Shown: piece after piece, positions 32,140 through 39,707 of the stretch
Numbering within the stretch: position 1 is the stretch's first letter
How the letters are laid out: each line of letters begins with the position of its first letter
DNA from: JAKFWI01 sp031399165
GTDB taxonomy: Bacteria; Pseudomonadota; Alphaproteobacteria; Caulobacterales; Aquidulcibacteraceae
Direction of reading: 5' to 3'
DNA length: 64,000 nt
NCBI GenBank assembly: GCA_031399165.1
Contig: JANNOO010000005.1
Coordinates: forward strand, 62,001 to 126,000
The notes under the pieces: model-generated
What the model was told of the DNA's origin: nothing
Databases searched by the model: none
The model's input: only the letters and a program-made list of their open reading frames with translations
Made by a program: the position numbers and the translations under genes

Positions 32140-33332
32140 TCCGCCCACGCCTGCATCAGCGGTCTTCGTTTTTCGAATAAATCCCCTCGTCTGTAGGCTT
32201 TCTCGGTCTTGTCCTTGATGACGTGGGCGAGCGCCATTTCGATCAGATTGGGATGATAGTCGGTGGTCTCGCTGGCCCAATCCTGAAACGTGGAGCGGAA
32301 GCCATGCACGGTAATGTCAGGACGGTTCATGCGCTTGCGTAGCTCGAGCATCGCCATGTTCGAAAGCGGCTTTAAGGCTTTCAGCCCGGGCAGCACGTAG
32401 GGATGCCTCTTCTCGCGGCGCTTTTCCAACTCGCGAAGGATTGTCACAGTTTGCGTCGCCAGCGGGACGCGGTGCCCTTTGGGCATTTTCATATCGGCCG
32501 CGGATATCGCCCATTCGGCTTGCTCTATGTTGTGATCGATCCACCTGGCGCCGATCTGGTTTGAGGTTCGGACAACATTGAGGATTGTCATCTCGAGCGC
32601 GCGTGCGGCGATCTCGTCGCGCTTGCCCAATTCAAGGAAGAAGGCCGGGACGTCTTCGAACGGCAGCGCCGGCTGGTGTTCGACCTCGGCGCCCTGCTTT
32701 CCCAGAACGTGCTTGAGATTGCCTTTCCATGCGGCCGGGTTTTTCTGGTTGGGATCCCGGTGACCGTTCACAGCCGACCAGTCGATGATGTTTTCGCAGC
32801 GGCCCCTCACCCGGGAGGCTGTTTCCGGCAGGGCTTTCCAGATCGGCTCAAGAATCTGGACCATGTGGGCGTTGGTGATGTCGGGACAGGCGATGTCGCC
32901 GATTACGGGATAGGCGTAGGTCGATAGCGTGTTTCGCCATTGCTGGCGGTGCTTGGGGTTCTTCCAGTGCTTTTCGTTCGTGGCGATGTAGATCGCGGCT
33001 GCGTCGCGGAAGCTAAGGGCCTGCGCCTTTTCCCTCTCCGCTTCGGCGTCCGCCGCTTTCCTTGCTTCCAGCGGATCGGCCCCGTCCCGGGCCTTGCGCC
33101 GGGCGTCAGCGGCTTTCGTGCGCGCCTCGGCCAGCGTCACCTCGGGATAGGGGCCAAGGCCCATTTCGCGGCTCTTGCCGCCCGCAGGAAAGCAGACCAC
33201 CCAGCTTTTCGAGAACGATTTATCACGGCGCGGCTTGATCGCGAGGTAGAGCCCGCTTCCATCGCGCAGCTTCCCGGGTGTTGCCGCGCGCCTGATCTGC
33301 GCATCGGTGAGCTTGTCGGCAAGGCGCGGCAT
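32118..33332 (-). CDS. Tyrosine-recombinase integrase, P4-like
   Basis: 404 residues from ATG 33332, with GGAGG 9 nt upstream; longer frames lack a site. The N-terminal DUF4102-type arm-binding domain starts MPRLADKLTDAQIRRA, followed by a core-binding domain. Catalytic residues are visible: Arg in VVRTSNQIGARW, His-x-x-Arg in VHGFRSTFQDW, His in ALAHV and the nucleophile in AYRRGD. The gene lies beside tRNA-Ser, its presumed target. Confidence 0.93.
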   Translation of the reverse strand: MPRLADKLTDAQIRRAATPGKLRDGSGLYLAIKPRRDKSFSKSWVVCFPAGGKSREMGLGPYPEVTLAEARTKAADARRKARDGADPLEARKAADAEAEREKAQALSFRDAAAIYIATNEKHWKNPKHRQQWRNTLSTYAYPVIGDIACPDITNAHMVQILEPIWKALPETASRVRGRCENIIDWSAVNGHRDPNQKNPAAWKGNLKHVLGKQGAEVEHQPALPFEDVPAFFLELGKRDEIAARALEMTILNVVRTSNQIGARWIDHNIEQAEWAISAADMKMPKGHRVPLATQTVTILRELEKRREKRHPYVLPGLKALKPLSNMAMLELRKRMNRPDITVHGFRSTFQDWASETTDYHPNLIEMALAHVIKDKTEKAYRRGDLFEKRRPLMQAWADYCFSKR

Positions 33333-33373
33333 GGCAAAACCCTCCGCCCATTTCCGCTCTGGTTCCTTGTTTT

Positions 33374-33404
33374 CAGGCCCGCACGCCGAAGCACAGGCCC
33401 GCAC
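33374..33404. repeat. Two direct CAGGCCCGCAC repeats 20 bp apart, candidate arm-type sites
   Basis: CAGGCCCGCAC occurs at 33374-33384 and 33394-33404, between the integrase start and the tRNA. The 20-bp period is about two helical turns, as expected for paired arm-type integrase binding sites. The rest of 33333-33507 holds a hairpin (GCACA/TGTGC arms, 33486-33504) next to the tRNA 3' end. Confidence 0.4.
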
Positions 33405-33507
33405 ATGGATGGACGGTTAAGGCGGGAAAAGCCTTGGCGATTCCGGCGGCTAGCACAAGGGAACGGAGAGAAAACGCACACCAGCGCACATCAATGGATT
33501 GTGCATC

Positions 33508-33598
33508 TGGCGGAGACGGAGGGATTCGAACCCTCGATACCCTGTTCGAGTATAACGCCTTAGCAAGGCGCCGCCTTCAGCCGCTCGGCCACGTCTCC
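33508..33598 (-). tRNA. tRNA-Ser(GCU)
   Basis: The acceptor stem is GGAGACG/CGTCTCC, followed by discriminator G and encoded CCA. The anticodon loop TTGCTAA gives GCU. There is a long variable arm (about 19 nt) and a normal GGTTCGAATCC T-loop. These together define a class II serine tRNA. Its 3' end faces the integrase, so the T-arm/acceptor sequence is the likely att core; the tRNA remains intact after integration. Confidence 0.95.
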
Positions 33599-33660
33599 GT
33601 ACCGGCGGGCTTAGCGTGCGTAGGCTGGGCCTACAAGCGCCGCCTGCCGGCTCAGGACGG

Positions 33661-33930
33661 TTAGTGGCGGGTGAGCCACTCGCGGGCGGCCTTCTGGGCC
33701 GCTGCGATCTCGTGGATGCTCATCTGTTCGGCCATATCCCGGCGGCACAGCTTGGCGTCTTCCGAGCCGCGCACCACAGCCAGATTGAACCATTTATGTG
33801 CCTCGACCAGGTCGACCGCACCACCCTGGCCGGTCGAATAGATCAGCCCCAGCTTGTAGAGGTCATCGGCCTGGCCGCCGAGCGAAACAGCCTGATGGAA
33901 CTGGGCAATCTCAACTTCTGTGAACGCCAT
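33661..33930 (-). CDS. Sel1-repeat (TPR-like) protein
   Basis: 89 residues from ATG 33930 with AAGGAG upstream. QADDLYKLGLIYSTGQGGAV and DLVEAHKWFNLAVVRGSEDA form one and a half Sel1-like repeats. Such proteins are scaffolds for protein contacts. It is the first chromosomal gene beyond the tRNA. Confidence 0.8.
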   Translation of the reverse strand: MAFTEVEIAQFHQAVSLGGQADDLYKLGLIYSTGQGGAVDLVEAHKWFNLAVVRGSEDAKLCRRDMAEQMSIHEIAAAQKAAREWLTRH

Positions 33931-34211
33931 CTCACTTCTCCTTGCGATCCTTCTGGATCGGTGCAGCGGTTGACCGCCGTCGGAACACTCACCACCGCGG
34001 AGCAAAACTCGCGCCGCAGGAGAAGAATTGACGTGAGACGTTTGAGATAAGGTTAAGCCCAAGCAGGCATAACAAACTTTATTGCTAATATGGTTTAAAC
34101 AAAGACAACGCGCGTTTACGGTTTTATTTGGCGAATACTCTTGCTGCAGACATGGCGCTCGCGCCGCCGCGCGTATCGCGGGGCGTCTGGCTCTTACCCT
34201 TTACGCGCACC

Positions 34212-34279
34212 GGGGACACTCACCGATAAGCCGCGAACGTGAAGACGATCTGCGTCGGCCGACATCGGTGAGTGTCCCC
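34212..34279. repeat. REP-like palindrome
   Basis: GGGGACACTCACCGAT (34212-34227) and its exact inverse complement (34264-34279) enclose a 36-bp centre. The GGGGACA core is like REP elements associated with RAYT transposases, but no transposase lies nearby. The surrounding gap 33931-34286 holds nothing else recognisable apart from an AT-rich stretch at 34060-34135. Confidence 0.7.
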
Positions 34280-34286
34280 TTTAGCG

Positions 34287-34760
34287 CTACGATGAATTGA
34301 TAACGCCGGCCGCGCGCGGCGCATGCGCTATTGCGTCCGCGCGCGTACGGCGCGGCGTTGGCAGGCGGCGCAGTTTGGTGAAGCCGCGCTGCAACCGTTG
34401 TGCGATCCGCGCGATCCAGCGTTCAGGAGCGGCGAGCGCAGCGCAGAGCGCGCGGACGCGTTGGCTTAGCGCGCCTCTGCGCAGCGCGCGGCGCAACACG
34501 GCGCCGGCGGCGGCGCGGCAGGTGAGACGGCGCATGTCCGCATGCACGACGCCGCGCCGAAACGCGACGGCCTTCACGGCGCGGATCACCAGAAGCAGCC
34601 GCGCATGGCGCGCGTATTCGTTCAGCAGGGCCCGCGCCCCGCGCGGCGCCAGATGCGCCAGCACATGCGCCGCGAACCACGCGATTGTCAGCGCCAGCCA
34701 GAGGCTGAGGCGCTGAAGGCGCTGCGCTGACGGCAGAAGGGGGCGGGTCGTGTGCTTCAT
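34287..34760 (-). CDS. Cationic hypothetical protein
   Basis: 157 residues from ATG 34760. The N-terminus has one hydrophobic segment (LSLWLALTIAWFAAHVLAHL); the rest is very rich in Arg and Ala. The opening MKHTTRPLLPSAQRLQRL is familiar from uncharacterised Caulobacterales/Hyphomonadaceae proteins. Function unknown. Confidence 0.6.
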   Translation of the reverse strand: MKHTTRPLLPSAQRLQRLSLWLALTIAWFAAHVLAHLAPRGARALLNEYARHARLLLVIRAVKAVAFRRGVVHADMRRLTCRAAAGAVLRRALRRGALSQRVRALCAALAAPERWIARIAQRLQRGFTKLRRLPTPRRTRADAIAHAPRAAGVINSS

Positions 34761-34935
34761 TCCGCGAGGATGATACGCCCGCACGGAGGTAGGTCGGATA
34801 ACTTTGCGCGCGCGCGGAAAATGCGTTTGCACGCTTGCGGTTAGGTTGGCTGTGCTGCGGGATAGACGCGATTTAATGCAGCGCTTTTCCCGGCATCTTG
34901 CCATTCAAGGGCGAATGATGAGCGATGCGCCGCGA

Positions 34936-34951
34936 TAGGTATTGTGTCCCC
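34936..34951. repeat. REP remnant
   Basis: TAGGTATTGTGTCCCC at 34936-34951, preceded by GCGATGCG at 34922-34929, recurs in slightly changed form at 37994-38014. A further CTAGGTATTTT lies at 34979. Together the copies bracket the secreted-protein island at 35077-37849. The gap 34761-35076 contains nothing else identifiable. Confidence 0.5.
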
Positions 34952-35076
34952 GCATTCCGCATCACCCGCATTCAGGACTAGGTATTTTAACGTATTCAAC
35001 GGGAACGAGTGGAGACGGATGATCAAATTAACCAGGCCTAAAGGGCCGGCCAATACCGAGTCGGGAGGATTCAGCA

Positions 35077-35868
35077 TTGAGTAAGGCACCGCGAACAGTT
35101 GAAGCGGCGGCGGCGGCGTTATCCGTCTTCCTGCTTCTTGCCGGCGTCTCGGATGCGGGCGCCCAGGCGATGCGCACAGGCTGGTGGGGTGTATTCACCC
35201 CGGTTGAAGGGCCGCTTTTTGACGGCAGCACTGGCAACGCTCACCGGCAGCGTCCGCCTCTCAAGGGGGAGTTCGCCAAACGCTACGACGAGACTCTCGC
35301 CAAGCTCAAGCGCGGTGAAACAATTGACGATCCAGTCGACCGCTGCGTCTCGGCGGGCGTGCCACGGGTAAATTTAGAGCCGCGGCCGCTGGAAATCTTG
35401 GTCACTCCAGAGAGGACATGGATCTTTCACGAGCATCGCCGGACGGTGCGGTTAATCCATACGGACGGATCTGCCCCCCCCGACGATCCGGTTTTGACCT
35501 TGAGAGGGCACTCGGTCGGGCGCTGGGAAGGCGGCACGCTTGTGGTCGAAACCACTGGCTTCCGCGACAATAGCGAGACGGTCGGGCGATTGGAAGGCGG
35601 GCGGCTCGTGCTCGAAACCAAATTTGACTACCAAAAAGGGATTGATAAGCTGATCTCTCACAGCGATCAGTTCAGTGTCACCGAACGCATTCGACTGCGC
35701 GATGCTGATACGCTGGAGAATGAGATCACGGTGCGCGATAGCAAGGCGCTCAGCAGACCGTGGAAAACGGTGCGCACCTACAAGCGCCAGCCCAATCTGG
35801 AAATTGAGCACGACAATTGTGACGAGATCCGGTTTGCCGCCAATCCGCGCGCGGGCGGCCCGCCTTGA
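35077..35868 (+). CDS. Exported protein of unknown function (DUF6152-associated family)
   Basis: 263 residues from a TTG start with GGAGGA upstream. A signal peptide ends near SDAGAQA. The mature part contains LIHTDGSAPPDD, GHSVGRWEGGTLVVETTGF and DSKALSRPW, hallmarks of a periplasmic family that often accompanies DUF6152 proteins. It is the first of a cluster of four secreted proteins and is related to the two tandem proteins downstream. Confidence 0.8.
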   Translation: MSKAPRTVEAAAAALSVFLLLAGVSDAGAQAMRTGWWGVFTPVEGPLFDGSTGNAHRQRPPLKGEFAKRYDETLAKLKRGETIDDPVDRCVSAGVPRVNLEPRPLEILVTPERTWIFHEHRRTVRLIHTDGSAPPDDPVLTLRGHSVGRWEGGTLVVETTGFRDNSETVGRLEGGRLVLETKFDYQKGIDKLISHSDQFSVTERIRLRDADTLENEITVRDSKALSRPWKTVRTYKRQPNLEIEHDNCDEIRFAANPRAGGPP

Positions 35869-35909
35869 TTTTTGAATGATAGCGACAGCGTCAGAGATGG
35901 GAGAGAGAA

Positions 35910-36356
35910 ATGAATAAGGTTCTGGCTGGTTTGACGATCGCGGGAGCTCTTGCGATCTCTGGCGCCGCCCATGCGCACCATTCGTTTGTAGCGTTCAATA
36001 ACGCGCCGGAAGCGGAAACTTCTCGCGAAGGCGTGGTGACGCAATGGGCCTGGATCAATCCTCATCCCCTGATGGAATTCAGTGTCTCTGAGGGCGGCAA
36101 GAACGTGTTGTATGTAATGGAGCTGCCAAGCGGAGGTTATTTGATCAGAAAGGGATGGAAAAAAGATTCCGCTAAGCCAGGAGACAAAGTCAAAGTTACG
36201 TTCGCGCCGCTTAAAGACGGCAGGCCAGGCGGTCTGCTGCAGGGCCTAGTTGTAAATGGCAAGGCATTGCCTGCGATCGATCCCAATCCTGGACGCTTTG
36301 AAGGTACAGCAAATTCTGGCGGCCCCGGCCGTCAGGGCGGCCCGCCCACTCCATAA
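35910..36356 (+). CDS. DUF6152 secreted protein
   Basis: 148 residues. The signal peptide ends in GAAHA; the mature protein begins HHSFVAFNN, the start typical of DUF6152, and has GVVTQWAWINPHPLMEFSV and WKKDSAKPGDKVKVTFAPLK. The C-terminus is Gly/Pro-rich. Likely periplasmic; function unknown. It sits 41 bp after the related exported protein and 27 bp before the tandem pair. Confidence 0.85.
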   Translation: MNKVLAGLTIAGALAISGAAHAHHSFVAFNNAPEAETSREGVVTQWAWINPHPLMEFSVSEGGKNVLYVMELPSGGYLIRKGWKKDSAKPGDKVKVTFAPLKDGRPGGLLQGLVVNGKALPAIDPNPGRFEGTANSGGPGRQGGPPTP

Positions 36357-36383
36357 TCTGTATTGATGTATCTGGAGCTTTCT

Positions 36384-37079
36384 ATGCCCATTACCCTGCA
36401 AGCGTTGCAAACCAGAAGGGCGTTATTGGGCCTCCTCTGTGCAGCTGTGGTCGTCAGCGCCATCCCTGAAGCATATTCGCAAGCGGCTACGCAGTCCTCG
36501 CGCCCCAATCTAAACGGTGTCTGGAATTTCGAAGGCCTGCCCCTCGTATTCTTCCAAAACATATCCCTTACACCTGAATATCAGGCTATTGCGAAACAAC
36601 ACGGCCCTCCGCCGAGCTTTCCGCCAGGGCCATGTGCAAGTGGTCCGACTCGCTTTCCCGCCATGATGGTGGGTAACTCACCTATCGAGTTTATTGATGC
36701 GCCCGAAAAAGTGATTGCCATTGGAGCCGGGGGCGTTCGGCGCATTTATACTGACGGCCGTGCGAATAACCCGAACGGTAAGCGGAGCAATGTCGGTTAT
36801 TCCGTTGGCCGGTGGGAAGGCAGAACCTTTGTCGTTGAGACCACTGGGCTCCCGGCGACGGGGGCGATTGCTGTAGGTTTGCCCCACAGTGATCAGGTCC
36901 GCATAACCGAACGCATGGTTATGACAAGTGACAATCAGATGGAGTACAATATTTCTATTGAAGACAGCAAAGCGCTTACGCGCCCAGCTACAATAATGCG
37001 CAAATATAATCGGCTAAATGAAGTTTCGGGAACTGAGATGGGTTGCCAAAATAGGGAAACTGAATCCTTCAAGTTTTAG
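36384..37079 (+). CDS. Exported protein, tandem copy 1
   Basis: 231 residues from ATG 36384 (GGAGCTTTCT before it). A signal peptide (TRRALLGLLCAAVVVSAIPE...) is followed by SSRPNLNGVWNFEG and the family core RRIYTDGRANNPNGKRSN, GRWEGRTFVVETTG and DSKALTRP. It is nearly identical to the following gene, including the ribosome binding site. Codon use is more AT-rich than surrounding chromosome. Confidence 0.82.
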   Translation: MPITLQALQTRRALLGLLCAAVVVSAIPEAYSQAATQSSRPNLNGVWNFEGLPLVFFQNISLTPEYQAIAKQHGPPPSFPPGPCASGPTRFPAMMVGNSPIEFIDAPEKVIAIGAGGVRRIYTDGRANNPNGKRSNVGYSVGRWEGRTFVVETTGLPATGAIAVGLPHSDQVRITERMVMTSDNQMEYNISIEDSKALTRPATIMRKYNRLNEVSGTEMGCQNRETESFKF

Positions 37080-37141
37080 AAGCGCGTCTCCAGCATTTTT
37101 CGACCGCGCGCTCCTTAATTCTAAAATCAACGGAGCTTTCT

Positions 37142-37849
37142 ATGCCCATTACCCTGCAAGCGTCGCAAACCAGAAGGGCGTTATTGGGCCTCCTCTGTGC
37201 AGCTGTGGTCGTCAGCGCCATCCCTGAAGCATATTCGCAAGCGCCTACGCAGTCCTCGCGCCCCAATCTAAACGGAGTCTGGAATTTCGAAGGCCCGCCC
37301 TGGGTCTCATTCCAAAACATATCCCTTACACCAGAATATCAAGCCATAGCTAAACAACCTGGGTCTCCGCCGGGCGCATGTGCAAGTCCGGTTCGTTTTC
37401 CCGCCATGATGGTGGCTAACGGACCGATCCAGTTCATCGATACGCCCGAAAAAGTGATCGCCATCGCAGCCGGAAGCGTTCGGCGCATTTACACTGACGG
37501 TCGTGCGAATAACCCGAACGGTAAGCGCAGCAATGTCGGTTACTCCGTTGGCCGGTGGGAAGGCAGAACCTTTGTTGTTGAGACTACGGGGCTGCCGACG
37601 ACGGGAATAATTGGCCAGTCCCAGTTCGGCGCGGGTCCTGTGGGTTTTCCGCACAGTGATCAGGTCCGCATAACTGAACGCATCGTTATGACAAGTGACA
37701 ATCAGATAGAGTACAATATCTCTATTGAAGATAGTAAAGCGCTTACGCGCCCAGCTACAATAATGCGCAAATATAATCGCCTAAATGAAGTTTCGGGATC
37801 TGAAATGGCGGGATGTCAGATCAGGGTGACGGAGTCCTTCAAGTTTTAA
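37142..37849 (+). CDS. Exported protein, tandem copy 2
   Basis: 235 residues. It shares the signal peptide, GVWNFEG, RRIYTDGRANN, GRWEGRTFVVETTG and DSKALTRP regions with copy 1 almost letter for letter. Differences concentrate in short insertions near residues 75-85 and 160 (a Gln/Phe/Gly-rich insert). A recent tandem duplication is clear. The product probably acts in the periplasm; function unknown. Confidence 0.82.
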   Translation: MPITLQASQTRRALLGLLCAAVVVSAIPEAYSQAPTQSSRPNLNGVWNFEGPPWVSFQNISLTPEYQAIAKQPGSPPGACASPVRFPAMMVANGPIQFIDTPEKVIAIAAGSVRRIYTDGRANNPNGKRSNVGYSVGRWEGRTFVVETTGLPTTGIIGQSQFGAGPVGFPHSDQVRITERIVMTSDNQIEYNISIEDSKALTRPATIMRKYNRLNEVSGSEMAGCQIRVTESFKF

Positions 37850-37933
37850 AGCCGCATTTCGCGCGTCTTGGCTTTTCTCCAAAGGTTTAGCGGACGCTTC
37901 AGCCCCCCTGGCGTCCCGCGCCGGAAGGAATAC

Positions 37934-38014
37934 GGGGACACATTACGCATTTCGTCTTCAGAGATACGATTAAGCGCAAAGAGCTACGCGATGCGGAGTT
38001 AGGTATTGTGCCCC
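37934..38014. repeat. REP-like imperfect palindrome
   Basis: GGGGACACATTACGCAT at one end and ATGCGGAGTTAGGTATTGTGCCCC at the other can fold into an ~80-bp imperfect hairpin. It is related to the sequence at 34936-34951 and lies just after the secreted-protein island. Confidence 0.6.
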
Positions 38015-38035
38015 TCTATGAACAGGCGCGCCCCC

Positions 38036-38407
38036 CTACGCCGTCTCCAGATACTCGCCTCTTACCACGACAGGCCACGGCGATAGCCGCGCGCCCGTGC
38101 ATGGACCGCCGACGCAGAGTCCGTCCTCGATCTGGAACAGCGCGCCGTGCCAGGAGCAGACGATCAGCGTATTGTCGGGCGTGAGATAGCCGTCGACCTG
38201 GCCCGTCAGCGGCACGCCCATGTGCGGGCATCGATCGACGTAGCCCGTCACCTGCCCGGCGTGACGCACAACAAAGCCATGGAAGAACGCTTCGCCGATC
38301 TGAAGCACGAAATTGCGTGATCCGGGATCGGCCACGTCCGCGAGCCGGCAAAGCGTGACCCCAGCTGGCGTCGACCACAGCCGTTCGCGCGGCGCGGCAG
38401 GCTCCAT
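38036..38407 (-). CDS. Rieske [2Fe-2S] ferredoxin-like protein
   Basis: 123 residues from ATG 38407. The two cluster motifs are RCPHMGVPL (CxH) and CSWHGALF (CxxH), the correct spacing for a Rieske fold. It starts 5 bp after fahA in the same operon. Known tyrosine catabolism needs no Rieske protein, so it may serve an unassigned step or electron transfer to the dioxygenase iron. A longer GTG-initiated form overlapping fahA is possible. Confidence 0.85.
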   Translation of the reverse strand: MEPAAPRERLWSTPAGVTLCRLADVADPGSRNFVLQIGEAFFHGFVVRHAGQVTGYVDRCPHMGVPLTGQVDGYLTPDNTLIVCSWHGALFQIEDGLCVGGPCTGARLSPWPVVVRGEYLETA

Positions 38408-38411
38408 TGCC

Positions 38412-39707
38412 TCAGCCCGTGATCTGACCTCTGCACTCACCGAAGCCGATCGTGGGCCTGCCCGGCGCCGTGCAGTAGGCGCGGAAGACGATCTCATCGC
38501 CATCTTCCAGGAATTTTCGCGTCTCGCCATTGCTCAGCTCGATCGCAACTGCGCCCCCGCGCGAGGCTTCGAGTAGGCTTCCCAGGCCGCTGTCGTCCGG
38601 CGTGGATATGGTGCCGGTGCCGAGCAGATCGCCGGCGCTGAGATTGCACCCGCCGCTGGCGTGATGCGTCACCAATTGAGCGCAGGTCCAATACATGTGC
38701 TTCATCGCGCTCCTGCCGAGCCGGTGCGGCGCGGCGCCCGCGGCGCGCATCTTCTCGGTCGTAAGGTACATGTAGACCTCGACGTTGAACGAGCCGGATT
38801 TCTGATCCTCTTCGTTCCAGAGATAATCGAACGGCTTGGGATCGCCTTCCGGCCGCGCGGGCTGAGATATCCGATAGGGCTCAAGCGCCTCGGCGGTGAT
38901 GATCCATGGAGAAATCGTCGTTGCGAAATTCTTCGCCAAGAACGGACCAAGCGGCACATATTCCCAAGCCTGCAAGTCGCGCGCGGACCAGTCGTTCAGG
39001 AGGCAGAGACCGGCAATGTTTTCACGCGCCCTTGCGATCGGGATCGTCTCGCCGCGGGAATTGCCCTTGCCGCCAAGCCAGATTCCCAATTCAAGTTCGA
39101 AATCGAGCGAGCGGCACGGGCCGACGTCGGGCGCGTCCTGCGTGGCGGGCTTACGCTGACCCGTCGGGCGTTTCACCGGCCCGGCCACGTCAATAGAAGA
39201 CGAGCGGCCGTGATAGCCGATCGGCACATATTTGTAGTTCGGCAGCAGCGGGTTGTCCGGCCTGAACAATTTGCCGACGTTGGTTGCGTGATGAATGCCC
39301 GTGTAAAAGTCGGTGTAATCGCCGATACGCGCAGGCACATGCATCGTGCATTTGTTTGCCGCATGCAGCAGACTAGGCTGCGACGAGGCATCCTTGCCCG
39401 CATCAGTCGATCCGTCGAGCAGATCGGAGACGTGCTTGCGCAGAGCGGCGCGCTCGTTCCCGTCCAGCGCAAGGTAGTCGTTGAGCTCGGCTTTGGCGGC
39501 CGCTTCCGCCGCCTTACCGCTTATCAGCCCTGCCGCGAGCGCTTTGGCGAGATCGAGAATATGATCGCCGATCGCTACGCCGCCACGCGGAGCCCCGGCC
39601 GGTGGGCTGAAAACGCCAATCGGCAGGTTCTGGATTGGAAAATCAGGATGAGCATCCGCGCCCGACACCCAGCTTTTCTTCGCCGGGCTGTGTGTTTCGT
39701 CGATCAA
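38412..39707 (-). CDS. fahA: Fumarylacetoacetase
   Basis: 431 residues, full length for the family. SH3-like N-terminal domain, then FAH fold with TDFYTGIHHATNVGKLFRP, YHGRSSSIDVAGPVKRPTGQ and LDFELELGIWLGGKGNSRGE, whose acidic residues bind the metal. It cleaves fumarylacetoacetate to fumarate and acetoacetate in the last step of tyrosine catabolism. Its ATG overlaps the hmgA stop by 4 bp. Confidence 0.95.
   Translation of the reverse strand: MIDETHSPAKKSWVSGADAHPDFPIQNLPIGVFSPPAGAPRGGVAIGDHILDLAKALAAGLISGKAAEAAAKAELNDYLALDGNERAALRKHVSDLLDGSTDAGKDASSQPSLLHAANKCTMHVPARIGDYTDFYTGIHHATNVGKLFRPDNPLLPNYKYVPIGYHGRSSSIDVAGPVKRPTGQRKPATQDAPDVGPCRSLDFELELGIWLGGKGNSRGETIPIARARENIAGLCLLNDWSARDLQAWEYVPLGPFLAKNFATTISPWIITAEALEPYRISQPARPEGDPKPFDYLWNEEDQKSGSFNVEVYMYLTTEKMRAAGAAPHRLGRSAMKHMYWTCAQLVTHHASGGCNLSAGDLLGTGTISTPDDSGLGSLLEASRGGAVAIELSNGETRKFLEDGDEIVFRAYCTAPGRPTIGFGECRGQITG

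Larger units (their letters stand above)
1..33507. mobile_element. P22-like temperate prophage integrated at tRNA-Ser (left end beyond window)
   Basis: The integrase gene lies next to the 3' end of a tRNA-Ser gene, and everything to its left is phage-like: excisionase, recombination genes, CI-type repressor with operators, replication genes, terminase, portal, scaffold and coat. The portal and coat belong to the P22 (podovirus) families. Genes are tightly packed with many 4-bp ATGA overlaps. The tail, tailspike and lysis genes and the second att site must lie left of position 1. No gene in the visible part is obviously destroyed except one small head gene with a frameshift, so the element may still be functional (inference). 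Confidence 0.95.

Noticed and set aside
34082..34300. A 72-codon plus-strand open frame next to the palindrome
   Set aside because: It reads through the REP-like repeat, has no ribosome binding site and shows no protein-like pattern.
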